Positions 54,385-62,789 of a DNA stretch of 64,000 nt are shown here, piece after piece. Origin of the DNA: Brevibacillus fortis (lineage in GTDB: Bacteria > Bacillota > Bacilli > Brevibacillales > Brevibacillaceae); contig NZ_PXZM01000008.1 of assembly GCF_003013395.1 (NCBI RefSeq), positions 1 to 64,000 on the forward strand, given 5' to 3'. A program made the position numbers and the translations under genes. The number at the start of each line of letters is the position of its first letter. Position 1 is the first letter of the stretch. The notes below the pieces were generated by a model. It searched no databases. It saw nothing but the letters and a program-made list of their open reading frames with translations, and was not told the origin of the DNA.

Positions 54385-55491
54385 ATGGATAGAGAGAAAC
54401 AATCGTTAGGAACAGGATTTCTAACGTTGGAGAGCGGTGAGGTTTTTACAGGAAAGCTGTATGGCGCCCCAATTAACGGTTTCGGAGAAGTGGTTTTTCA
54501 TACAGGAATGACGGGATATCAAGAGGTGATGACAGACCCTTCGTTTGCAGGGCAAATCGTTACCTTCACGTATCCCTTGATCGGAAACTACGGGATCAAC
54601 GAGAAGGATTATGAGGCAGCTAAGCCAGCGTTGACAGGGATGATTGTCAGCGAGCTATGCATGGAGCCGAGCCATTACGAATCAAACATGACTTTGGCCC
54701 AAGCGGCTGAAGCATTTGGATTCCCGATCCTTGCAGGGATTGATACGCGAACAATTACAAAGCGCGTCCGTCAGAATGGTACCGTATTTGGTGTCATTTC
54801 CGATCAGCCTATGCAGGTGGAGGAAGTTGTGTCCCTGCGCTACAAGCACGCCAAGAAATCATTGGTTGCCAACGTATCCAGACAACAGGTAGAGCGGTAT
54901 CCGGGAACAGGGGAGCATGTCGTCTTAATTGACCTCGGCATGAAGCAATCGATTTTGGATGCACTTCTGCAACAGGGCTGCCGTGTCACGGTCGTCCCAT
55001 TTGATACGAGTTTTGCCCAAATCAATGCTCTCGCACCAGACGGCTTATTGTTTTCCAATGGACCTGGCGATCCGGAGCACTTGCTTGCGTATTGCAGCGA
55101 ATGGCGCAAAGCCGTAGAGCAGTACCCGACCTTGGGCATCTGCTTGGGGCATCAAGTATTGGCGCTGATGTACGGCGGCAAGACAGAAAAGCTCGCATAC
55201 GGTCATCGCGGTAGCAATCATCCGGTCAAGGATCTGATGACTGGCAAAGTATACATGAGTTCACAAAATCACGGGTACGTAGTCAAGGAAGAGTCTCTGG
55301 ATAAACGCCAACTGACCGTTTCTTATCGCAATGTTAACGATAGCTCGGTCGAAGGACTGCGTCACGCCAGTCTGCCTGTTTTCAGTGTGCAGTTCCATCC
55401 GGAAGCACATCCAGGCCCTAGTGATACATCCCACATTTTCCACCAATTCTTGCAGTCGATGCGCGTAGTAGGAGCGAAGAGATATGCCTAA
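54385..55491 (+). CDS. carA: carbamoyl-phosphate synthase small subunit (glutaminase)
   Basis: A 368-aa subunit that releases ammonia from glutamine for CarB. The CPSase N-terminal domain includes EVVFHTGMTGYQEVMTDPS. The class-I glutamine amidotransferase domain has nucleophile Cys253 in GICLGHQVLALMYGG and the His-Glu pair in VQFHPEAHPGP. It overlaps carB by 8 nt. Confidence 0.96.
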   Translation: MDREKQSLGTGFLTLESGEVFTGKLYGAPINGFGEVVFHTGMTGYQEVMTDPSFAGQIVTFTYPLIGNYGINEKDYEAAKPALTGMIVSELCMEPSHYESNMTLAQAAEAFGFPILAGIDTRTITKRVRQNGTVFGVISDQPMQVEEVVSLRYKHAKKSLVANVSRQQVERYPGTGEHVVLIDLGMKQSILDALLQQGCRVTVVPFDTSFAQINALAPDGLLFSNGPGDPEHLLAYCSEWRKAVEQYPTLGICLGHQVLALMYGGKTEKLAYGHRGSNHPVKDLMTGKVYMSSQNHGYVVKEESLDKRQLTVSYRNVNDSSVEGLRHASLPVFSVQFHPEAHPGPSDTSHIFHQFLQSMRVVGAKRYA

Positions 55492-58400
55492 ATTGCCACA
55501 CATTCATAAAGTATTGGTCATCGGTTCTGGCCCGATCGTCATCGGGCAGGCAGCGGAATTTGATTATGCAGGCGCACAGGCTTGCCTTTCCCTGAAAGAA
55601 GCCGGCGTGCAGGTCGTACTGGTGAATAACAATCCGGCAACGATCATGACAGACGAACAAGTAGCGGACAAAGTATATCTGGAGCCGCTCACGGTGGAAT
55701 CCGTGACAGCTATTATCGCAAAAGAGCGTCCCGATGGCCTCTTGCCTACGTTAGGCGGCCAAACGGGACTTAATCTTGCTGTTTCGCTGGCAGAAGCAGG
55801 CGTGCTGGAAAAGTACAGTGTGCAGCTGTTGGGTACGCCGCTGGCTGCCATTCAAAACGGGGAAGACCGTGAGCTGTTCAAGCAATTGATGCAACAAATC
55901 GGAGAGCCTGTCCCAGAGAGCGATACCGTCGAATCTGTAGAAACAGCGATCGAGTTTGCGAACTCTATCGGCTATCCAGTGATTGTGCGTCCTGCTTATA
56001 CGCTTGGAGGAGCAGGCGGCGGGATCGCAGAGGATGAAGCGGCCTTGCGAAAGGTTGCAGCCGGTGGTATTGCAGCTAGCCCAATCGGTCAGGTATTGAT
56101 TGAGCGCAGTGTAAAAGGCTGGAAAGAGATTGAATACGAGGTTATGCGGGACGCAAATGATACCTGCATCATTGTGTGCAATATGGAAAATTTGGACCCG
56201 GTAGGTATTCATACGGGAGACAGCATTGTCGTAGCGCCATCTCAGACGCTGACAGATCGCCAGTACCAAATGCTGCGGAGTGTATCAACAAAAGTAATTC
56301 GTTCGCTTGGGGTAGTAGGTGGTTGCAATATACAATTTGCGCTTGATCCGAATTCCGATCGGTATGTGCTGATCGAGGTAAATCCTCGTGTAAGTCGTTC
56401 AAGTGCGTTGGCGTCCAAAGCAACAGGCTATCCAATCGCGCGGATCGCTGCCAAGCTCGCATTGGGCTACGGACTGGATGAAGTACTCAATCCAATCACG
56501 GGCTATACGTACGCTAGCTTTGAACCGGCGTTGGACTACATCGTTGTCAAAATCCCACGCTTTCCGTTTGATAAATTTCCACTGGCAGACCGCAAGCTGG
56601 GGACTCAAATGAAAGCGACTGGCGAGGTCATGTCGATCGCCCGCAATCTGGAAGCAGGACTTTTGAAGGCAGTTCGCTCTCTGGAACAGGGCTGCACGCA
56701 TTTGAATCGACCGGAGCTTGCATCCTGGACACGTGAGGAGCTTGCCCATTCCTTGCAGGAAGCGACTGATATCAGACTGTTTGTTTTTGCAGAGGCGATC
56801 CGCAAAGGCTTTACAGAAAGTGAGCTACACAGCCTGACTGGTGTCGATCCGTTTTTCTTGCGGAGCTTGCGTAAAATCGTGGACCTGGAAGTAGAGCTGT
56901 CTTGCCACGATCGGAAAACACTGACCCCAGAACTGTTGTTGGAAGCAAAGCGTCGCGGGTTTGCCGATGAAACCATCGCTTCACTGGTTGGTGCTACATC
57001 TGCCCAAATCAAATCACTTCGTCAAGAGTCGGGCATTACGCCTACTTATAAAATCGTGGACACTTGTGCAGCAGAATTTGATGCTCAAACCCCTTACTAC
57101 TATTCGGATTGGCAAGGAATAGATGAGGTCGAGTCACTGTCTGGCCGCAAAGTACTGGTACTTGGCTCAGGTCCCATTCGCATCGGTCAGGGTATCGAGT
57201 TTGACTACTGCTCCGTACATGCAGCCAATGCGCTTCAGGCAAGCGGTATTGCGGCTGTCGTTGTGAACAACAACCCAGAGACGGTCAGCACTGACTATGA
57301 AACAGCCGACCATCTTTATTTTGAACCGCTTCACGTAGAAGACGTGCTGCATATCGCAGAACGCGAACAGGTTGAGGGCGTCATGGTTCAGTTCGGCGGT
57401 CAAACCGCGATCAATCTGGCAGCCAAGCTAGAGCATGCGGGTCTGAAAGTAATGGGCACGTCGCTTACAGCCATCGAACGCGCGGAGGATCGGGAGCTGT
57501 TCTACGCCATGCTGCGCAAGCTGGACATTCCTCATATCCCTGGTAAAGGAGTATCGTCCTTGGAGGATGCGACCGCGATTGCGGAGGAAATCGGCTTCCC
57601 TGTTTTGATGCGACCTTCGTACGTCATCGGCGGGCAAGGTATGGTAGTAGTTCACAACATCGAAGAGCTGCAAGCTACCATTCAAGACTGGTTGAACCAT
57701 CCGGACATGAGCATGTTTTTCCCACTTCTCGTGGATAAATACGTTCCAGGCAAGGAAGCTGAAGTAGATGCGGTATGCGACGGACATTCTGTGATTATCC
57801 CAGGTATATTCCAGCATGTGGAGAGAGCGGGCATCCACTCGGGCGATAGTGTAGCCTTGTTCCCGGCTCCTCAGCTGACGGATGACATCAAGCACAAAAT
57901 CGCGAGTTATACAGAAGCAATCGCGAGGGAAATGGAAGCGGTCGGGTTAATCAATATCCAGTTTGTCATTGATGGCGAAACGGTTTATGTACTGGAGGTA
58001 AATCCTCGTGCTTCACGGACAGTACCGATTACGAGCAAAGTGACTGGCATCCCGATGGTTCAACTGGCGGTTCGCGCACAATTGGGTGAAAAGCTGTCGG
58101 AGATGGGCTGCGGTACAGGGCTTTTGCCAGAGATTCCTTTTGCAGTTGTCAAGGCGCCAGTCTTCTCCACGATCAAGCTGAACGGGGTAGACCCGGTACT
58201 AGGTCCAGAGATGAAATCGACGGGGGAAGTTCTCGGCTTGGGGCATTCATTCGAAGAGGCAGCAGGCAAAGCTTTTGCTTTCAAGGACAATTTGTACGGC
58301 GACTGGCAAAAAGGTCAGTTGGTCATGATTTCTTTGGCAGATGGAGATAAGCAGGACGGTGTAAGTGAATCAATCGGACAAATTCAAGCGGACGGCGCTA

Positions 58401-58726
58401 ATCTGGCGGCGACGCCGGGGACGGCCGAGTGGCTGACAGCTAAAGGAATTGTCGTGAAGCATGTCGTGACAGATGAAGCGGCGTGGATCGAGCTGTTGCA
58501 AAAGGAAGAAGCGGCCTTCGCTCTCGTTACTGCGACGAAAGGCAATCGCCAGGGCCGGACAGGATTTGCTCTGCGAAGCCGTATGGTACAACAAGGTGTG
58601 CCATTGTTCTCCGCTGTCGATACGTTTGAGTTATACGTGAAGTCGATTATGAAGAAAAGAGGTGGCTCGCATGCAGCCAGTGAAGATATTGGAACACTTT
58701 CAAAACTTGCCGTTACAAAAGCATAA
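55484..58726 (+). CDS. carB: carbamoyl-phosphate synthase large subunit
   Basis: A 1080-aa enzyme of two homologous ATP-grasp halves (about 1-400 and 545-935; entry motifs VIGSGPIVIGQAAEFDYAG and VLGSGPIRIGQGIEFDYC), an oligomerisation region between, and a C-terminal allosteric domain. It makes carbamoyl phosphate from bicarbonate, ATP and ammonia. Being in an arginine operon, it is probably the arginine-controlled copy. It overlaps argF by 56 nt. Confidence 0.97.
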   Translation: MPKLPHIHKVLVIGSGPIVIGQAAEFDYAGAQACLSLKEAGVQVVLVNNNPATIMTDEQVADKVYLEPLTVESVTAIIAKERPDGLLPTLGGQTGLNLAVSLAEAGVLEKYSVQLLGTPLAAIQNGEDRELFKQLMQQIGEPVPESDTVESVETAIEFANSIGYPVIVRPAYTLGGAGGGIAEDEAALRKVAAGGIAASPIGQVLIERSVKGWKEIEYEVMRDANDTCIIVCNMENLDPVGIHTGDSIVVAPSQTLTDRQYQMLRSVSTKVIRSLGVVGGCNIQFALDPNSDRYVLIEVNPRVSRSSALASKATGYPIARIAAKLALGYGLDEVLNPITGYTYASFEPALDYIVVKIPRFPFDKFPLADRKLGTQMKATGEVMSIARNLEAGLLKAVRSLEQGCTHLNRPELASWTREELAHSLQEATDIRLFVFAEAIRKGFTESELHSLTGVDPFFLRSLRKIVDLEVELSCHDRKTLTPELLLEAKRRGFADETIASLVGATSAQIKSLRQESGITPTYKIVDTCAAEFDAQTPYYYSDWQGIDEVESLSGRKVLVLGSGPIRIGQGIEFDYCSVHAANALQASGIAAVVVNNNPETVSTDYETADHLYFEPLHVEDVLHIAEREQVEGVMVQFGGQTAINLAAKLEHAGLKVMGTSLTAIERAEDRELFYAMLRKLDIPHIPGKGVSSLEDATAIAEEIGFPVLMRPSYVIGGQGMVVVHNIEELQATIQDWLNHPDMSMFFPLLVDKYVPGKEAEVDAVCDGHSVIIPGIFQHVERAGIHSGDSVALFPAPQLTDDIKHKIASYTEAIAREMEAVGLINIQFVIDGETVYVLEVNPRASRTVPITSKVTGIPMVQLAVRAQLGEKLSEMGCGTGLLPEIPFAVVKAPVFSTIKLNGVDPVLGPEMKSTGEVLGLGHSFEEAAGKAFAFKDNLYGDWQKGQLVMISLADGDKQDGVSESIGQIQADGANLAATPGTAEWLTAKGIVVKHVVTDEAAWIELLQKEEAAFALVTATKGNRQGRTGFALRSRMVQQGVPLFSAVDTFELYVKSIMKKRGGSHAASEDIGTLSKLAVTKA

Positions 58727-59642
58727 AGGAAAAGATTTCTTGCGCGTCGATGAATTCAACGGAGAAGAATTGATGGAGCTGCTCCATCTGTCTGCTCACG
58801 TCAAGCAATTGCAAAAGCTGGGACAGCCATTCCAGCCTTTGCAAGGCAAGACATTGGGAATGATCTTTGACAAGGCTTCGACCCGTACGCGCGTCTCCTT
58901 TGAAGTGGGGATGCATCAGTTGGGTGGCTTGGGGATGTTCATGAGCGGAAAAGAGCTACAGCTCGGACGAGGAGAGCCGATAAGCGACACAGCAAAAGTT
59001 CTCTCCCGGTACGTGGATGCCATCATGATTCGCACCTTTTCCCACTCCTATGTAGAAGAGCTTGCCGAACACGCGTCGATCCCTATTATCAATGGATTGA
59101 CCGATCTGTACCATCCTTGCCAGGCGTTGGCTGATTTGCTGACGATCTGGGAGCACAAAGGCAAGCTGAAAGGAGTCAAGCTCGCCTATGTGGGAGACGG
59201 CAATAACGTGGCGAACTCACTGGTGCTGGGCGCAGCTCTGCTAGGCTTGGATGTGCGGGTGGCGACTCCGGTAGGATACGAAATGGATGCAGCAATTGTC
59301 GCAAAAGCTACAGAATACGCGAAACAAAGCGGCGGCAAAATGATGGTGACCACCGATCCGATAGAGGCTGTTATGGGGGCAGATGCTGTATATACGGACG
59401 TTTGGACTAGTATGGGTTTTGAAGAAGAAAATGAGGTGCGATTGAAAGCATTTGCCGACTATCAAGTGAACGAAAAGTTGGTAGCAGCAGCAGATCGTGA
59501 TTATCTCTTCTTGCATTGCTTGCCAGCACATCGTGGAGAAGAAGTGACAACCGGTGTTATCGACGGATCGCGCTCTGTTATTTTTGATCAGGCTGAAAAT
59601 AGATTACACGCACAAAAGGCGATATTGGCGGCGTTGGTGTGA
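58671..59642 (+). CDS. argF: ornithine carbamoyltransferase
   Basis: A 323-aa enzyme joining carbamoyl phosphate and ornithine to citrulline. The motifs are FDKASTRTRVSFEVG (carbamoyl-phosphate site), HPCQALADLLTI, DVWTSMGFEEE, and FLHCLPAHRGEEV. The start is ATG 58671 with GAGGTGG upstream; GTG 58662 in frame is possible. It begins inside the carB 3' end. No strong terminator follows. Confidence 0.96.
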   Translation: MQPVKILEHFQNLPLQKHKGKDFLRVDEFNGEELMELLHLSAHVKQLQKLGQPFQPLQGKTLGMIFDKASTRTRVSFEVGMHQLGGLGMFMSGKELQLGRGEPISDTAKVLSRYVDAIMIRTFSHSYVEELAEHASIPIINGLTDLYHPCQALADLLTIWEHKGKLKGVKLAYVGDGNNVANSLVLGAALLGLDVRVATPVGYEMDAAIVAKATEYAKQSGGKMMVTTDPIEAVMGADAVYTDVWTSMGFEEENEVRLKAFADYQVNEKLVAAADRDYLFLHCLPAHRGEEVTTGVIDGSRSVIFDQAENRLHAQKAILAALV

Positions 59643-59702
59643 ACATAGTTCTAGTTAAATGGAACTAGCCGTAATTAAATCGAATAGACTATGAATCTAT
59701 GA

Positions 59703-59732
59703 TTGCCGAATTTTGTCACTTATGTGTAAAAT
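59703..59732 (+). promoter_or_regulatory. SigA-type promoter of the tandem RNA/peptide unit
   Basis: TTGCCG at 59703-59708, an 18-nt spacer, then TAAAAT at 59727-59732. Transcription would start about 15-20 nt before the first structured RNA copy. Confidence 0.6.
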
Positions 59733-59756
59733 AAAGGTAGGAAAGAAGCAAAGAAG

Positions 59757-59828
59757 TACGGACTGTATCTGGTCGCTTGGTCCGTATGGAGCCAGTAGCG
59801 AATCCACCCTTTTCCGTAATGGAAAAGG
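59757..59828 (+). ncRNA. structured leader RNA element, copy 1
   Basis: Hairpin P1 has 7-bp arms at 59757-59763 (TACGGAC) and 59780-59786 (GTCCGTA) with a 16-nt loop. Loop bases TGGTCGCT (59770-59777) can pair with AGCGA (59797-59801) plus CCA (59804-59806), forming an 8-bp pseudoknot with a 2-nt bulge. A second perfect hairpin CCTTTTCC/GGAAAAGG (59808-59828) follows. The layout is that of a compact riboswitch-type aptamer. I do not recognise the class. Confidence 0.7.
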
Positions 59829-59837
59829 AAAGGCGAG

Positions 59838-59922
59838 CAGGGGCTGTACTTGGTCGCTTGGCCTCTGTATCACGGACAGTAGCGAAGCCAGCTTTCTCCA
59901 CTATGCCTAAAGGGGGGAAAAG
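59838..59922 (+). ncRNA. structured leader RNA element, copy 2, able to hide the SD
   Basis: P1 arms are CAGGGGC (59838-59844) and GCCTCTG (59861-59867). They differ from copy 1 at most positions yet still pair, so pairing is conserved by compensatory change. The loop is nearly identical to copy 1 (14 of 16 bases). TGGTCGCT (59851-59858) pairs with AGCGA (59881-59885) and CCA (59888-59890). In place of the second hairpin of copy 1, CTTTCTCC (59892-59899) can pair with GGGG, GA and AAAG of the SD (59914-59922). This would block translation of the peptide gene. Confidence 0.7.
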
Positions 59923-59925
59923 AAA

Positions 59926-60003
59926 ATGAAAAAATGGTTCGCGGCAATTATGATGGTGGTAGCAATCGTAGCAGCTACTTCTGCAAACTTCCATATTGGA
60001 TAA
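59926..60003 (+). CDS. 25-residue secreted-type peptide
   Basis: ATG 59926 lies 8 nt after AAGGGGGG. The product MKKWFAAIMMVVAIVAATSA is a complete signal-peptide-like sequence (basic start, hydrophobic core, T-S-A cleavage site), followed by only NFHIG and a stop. Signal peptidase I cleavage would release the pentapeptide NFHIG, the size of Phr-type signalling peptides. It could also be a tiny membrane peptide. It is controlled by the tandem RNA element upstream and ends before a terminator. Confidence 0.65.
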   Translation: MKKWFAAIMMVVAIVAATSANFHIG

Positions 60004-60022
60004 ATAAGCGTATTGGAGAAAC

Positions 60023-60053
60023 AAACACCGCTTGGCTGAGTGGTGTTTTTTCT
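60023..60053 (+). terminator. terminator after the peptide gene
   Basis: AAACACCGCT (60023-60032) pairs with AGTGGTGTTT (60039-60048), one G-U, around a 6-nt loop, then TTTCTTC. The downstream membrane-protein and HD-GYP genes would be reached by read-through. Confidence 0.75.
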
Positions 60054-60073
60054 TCAAGCTTGGAGGAAACAAC

Positions 60074-60625
60074 ATGCTATTGGATGTAATTGCCCTATCT
60101 TTTCTCGTAGCATTGCTGCGAGGGGGAAGAATCAAAGAATTCCCTAAATTCAATCAATTAAAACTTCTTGTCGTTACCATACTGCTCCAGGCTTGTGCAG
60201 TCTTCTTTCCTATGATCGGCGGCCTCTTCATATCGATCGCGTATGTGTTTATTTTGGCTTTCCTCGTTTTTAATCGGGAATTTGAAGATATGCGGATATT
60301 TTTAATCGGCTGGTTTCTGAATGCGATTGCAATTTGGTCTAACAATGGAAAAATGCCAATCGATTTAGTCCAAGCAGCAAAGCTTCCTTATGACTTAGAG
60401 CCGGTTATAAACGGAACGAATTTCAAGCATAGTGTATTGACGGAAAGTTCAAATTTTCCGTTTTTGACGGATGTCATCTACATGCCATCTATCATTCCTC
60501 GGATTATTAGCATCGGCGATATTTTTATTATGTTAGGCGCCTTTTTACTTGTTCAGCGATTGATGAATAAACCTATTTCATTACTACAACTTCGCGAAGG
60601 TAAAAGTTATGCGACAAAAAACTGA
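60074..60625 (+). CDS. DUF5317-like integral membrane protein
   Basis: A 183-aa protein with about five hydrophobic segments (residues 1-15, 30-65, 75-95 and 145-170). It includes RGGRIKEF near the start and NNGKMPIDL and PRIISIGDIFIMLGAFLLVQ later, a pattern of the DUF5317 family. ATG 60074 with TTGGAGGAAAC upstream is the start. It overlaps the HD-GYP gene by 17 nt, so the two are probably coupled. Function unknown. Confidence 0.7.
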   Translation: MLLDVIALSFLVALLRGGRIKEFPKFNQLKLLVVTILLQACAVFFPMIGGLFISIAYVFILAFLVFNREFEDMRIFLIGWFLNAIAIWSNNGKMPIDLVQAAKLPYDLEPVINGTNFKHSVLTESSNFPFLTDVIYMPSIIPRIISIGDIFIMLGAFLLVQRLMNKPISLLQLREGKSYATKN

Positions 60626-61946
60626 TTATGCAAATTGGATAAAGGGGATTGTTGTACAGGTTGGATTTGTCATTGCAGCAATCTATATTTTTTACACATC
60701 TTCATCCGAATGGGCAGTTCGTGAGCATTGGGGGGTATTATCTACCTATACCCTCTTGACCATTTTTTCCTGTTTTGCTCCCGTGCGTATATCAAATACG
60801 ATTTTAACAGTGAACAATGCTGTAATCTTTTCGGGTATCTTGTTGTACGGTGTCTGGGTGGGAGTATGGGCTGCTGTTATTGAATCATTAATTATTGCTT
60901 TCCTGGTAAGGTTTAATCCGCTAAAAGCTATCATTAATATTGGGCAATTGTTAATGACTATATGGACTGTAGCGTTTTTGAAGGATTGGATCGAGGGCTT
61001 CGGAACGGTTTCACCTATTATTAGCGATTTGTTTTTGGCTGTTGTTTATTGGTTTGTGAACCTGACTTTATGTGGATTGGGTATCTCCTATTTTCATCAA
61101 ATGACCTGGGCGCGAACCGTAAAGATGATGGCAAAAGGATTTACCTCGACTTACTTGCTGCTATTAATTTTAGCCGGAGTAGGTTCACGCTTAGTAGAGT
61201 CATATGGCCCGTTAACACTAATTCCTATGGTGATTGCGTTTATTACGATCAGTTACGTATTTCATCATTACTATGACAACCTCCAAAGGCTTCAGCAAAA
61301 AGTAGAAGAGGTCAAATCATTCAATCACAACTTCTTAACGACGATGGCTGCTTCCATTGACGCACGAGATCGGTACACAAGTGGACATTCTCAGCGTGTA
61401 GCTTACTGGGGAAGAGAAATTGCGAGAGATATTGGTTTGTCCGAACGAAAAGTGGAGGATGTTTATATCGGGGGAATCCTGCACGACATTGGAAAAATCG
61501 GCATCGAAGACGAAATTCTCAATAAAAAAGGAAAGCTGACCCCAGAAGAGTACGACAAGATCAAGCAGCACACGGTCATTGGCTACGAAATTATTTTGCA
61601 AGCAGGGATGTTCAATGAACTGCTTCCTGCGATCCGCTCCTATCATGAGCGAATAGATGGAAGGGGATACCCGGATGGTTTAGCTGGGGATGAAATTCCG
61701 CTGATGGCGAGGATTTTAGCCATTTCAGACGCTTTCGATGCGATGGTTGCGGATAGGCCATATCGAAAAGGCTTGCCTGTGGAGGAAGCGCTTCAAGAAA
61801 TCAGACGGGGCTCTGGTACTCAATTTGATCCGATATTGGCGGAGCATTTTATCAGAATCGTTCAGCGACTGCCGTACGAAGAGCTGCAGAGCATTATCGG
61901 AATCGAATCCATTCCACAAAAACAGTTACAGGAGGCAATCAGATGA
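60609..61946 (+). CDS. membrane-bound HD-GYP c-di-GMP phosphodiesterase
   Basis: A 445-aa protein. The N-terminal half (about 10-215) has six to seven membrane segments, probably a sensor. A short coiled linker (RLQQKVEEVKSFNHNF) leads to the HD-GYP domain (about 235-425): SGHSQRVAYWGREI, GILHDIGKIGI, KQHTVIGYEII, YHERIDGRGYPDGL and DAFDAMVADRPYRKG. Motifs are intact, so it should hydrolyse c-di-GMP. It overlaps the DUF5317 gene. Confidence 0.9.
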   Translation: MRQKTDYANWIKGIVVQVGFVIAAIYIFYTSSSEWAVREHWGVLSTYTLLTIFSCFAPVRISNTILTVNNAVIFSGILLYGVWVGVWAAVIESLIIAFLVRFNPLKAIINIGQLLMTIWTVAFLKDWIEGFGTVSPIISDLFLAVVYWFVNLTLCGLGISYFHQMTWARTVKMMAKGFTSTYLLLLILAGVGSRLVESYGPLTLIPMVIAFITISYVFHHYYDNLQRLQQKVEEVKSFNHNFLTTMAASIDARDRYTSGHSQRVAYWGREIARDIGLSERKVEDVYIGGILHDIGKIGIEDEILNKKGKLTPEEYDKIKQHTVIGYEIILQAGMFNELLPAIRSYHERIDGRGYPDGLAGDEIPLMARILAISDAFDAMVADRPYRKGLPVEEALQEIRRGSGTQFDPILAEHFIRIVQRLPYEELQSIIGIESIPQKQLQEAIR

Positions 61947-61974
61947 GCTGCCCCTTGTAACTGTTTTTATTTGT

Positions 61975-62514
61975 TTACGACCATATGCGGATGAGCTCTC
62001 TGGTTTCTGAATGGCAGGAAAGCTTGAATACATCTGGATTGCTTAGCTTTTCCCAATTGTGAAAGCCAAAGCGGTCATCGATTGATTTCATGAGCAAGGC
62101 CAACAGGCATCCGTGGCTAACAAGCACGATTTCTTTATGCTCATCTGCCAAAATCTCAGTGAGCAACGAATTTGCCCGGTTCATTGCAGTAAGACTGGAT
62201 TCGCCCCCTTCGAATGCAAGAGTCAGGTCATCGAACGTATCGAGCAGCCGCTCGAACCAATCCTCACGTGGTACTTCACTAAGGACGCGCTCGACCAAAC
62301 GCGTGTCTTCTTCAACCACAATTCCGCGTTCCTGTGCAAGTGGCTGGATGGTGGCAATCGCCCGATGATACGGACTCGAAATAATTCGATCAATGGGGGA
62401 ACCAGCGAAGAAGGAGGCAAGCTCCCGAGCTTGTACTTCTCCCTTTTCTGTGAGCAGGGCTTCGGGTTCTTGACCAGCAGCCTGACAATGACGTACCAAA
62501 TATATTGTTTTCAT
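61975..62514 (-). CDS. histidine-phosphatase-family protein (phosphoglycerate-mutase-like)
   Basis: A 179-aa enzyme. The phosphohistidine motif LVRHCQAAG replaces the usual RHGE/RHAE. Other family residues are ISSPYHRAIATIQPLA and VSHGCLLALLMKSI, the latter with the second catalytic His. ATG (62512-62514) has GGAGGAGAT upstream. Substrate unknown. Convergent with the HD-GYP gene. Confidence 0.85.
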   Translation of the reverse strand: MKTIYLVRHCQAAGQEPEALLTEKGEVQARELASFFAGSPIDRIISSPYHRAIATIQPLAQERGIVVEEDTRLVERVLSEVPREDWFERLLDTFDDLTLAFEGGESSLTAMNRANSLLTEILADEHKEIVLVSHGCLLALLMKSIDDRFGFHNWEKLSNPDVFKLSCHSETRELIRIWS

Positions 62515-62601
62515 AATCTCCTCCAACACGCATTCTCCAATGTAATTCCTCCTTTTATTCATTCTCCATCTTGAATAATCTTTCCTTTTGATCACACAAC
62601 A

Positions 62602-62752
62602 TTTATGCATAAACAGGCGATGAGTATGCATAAAAACAAGATACTCTTTATGCGAAAAATGTATAATTTCTTTGCGTTCCTGTTTCTGTCTGCGAATTCA
62701 CAACAATTATACAAGAAAAATAGTTGTATTTTTATTAGTTCGTTTGTATAAT
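62602..62752 (+). promoter_or_regulatory. argG: argG promoter region with ARG-box-like operators
   Basis: The promoter is TTGTAT at 62724-62729, a 17-nt spacer, then TATAAT at 62747-62752. A box resembling the ARG operator lies on the minus strand at about 62722-62739, over the -35 (AACTAATAAAAATACAAC). A further ATGCATAAA pair (62605-62613 and 62628-62636) lies upstream and may be a distal operator. Confidence 0.6.
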
Positions 62753-62789
62753 TACTCGCATGAGAGAAACTTCGAAACGGGGAGAGAGA

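Noticed and set aside
59757..59922. c-di-GMP-I (GEMM) riboswitch as identity of the tandem RNA
   Set aside because: The conserved GEMM core segments and tetraloop-receptor pair are absent; only the downstream HD-GYP gene hints at c-di-GMP.
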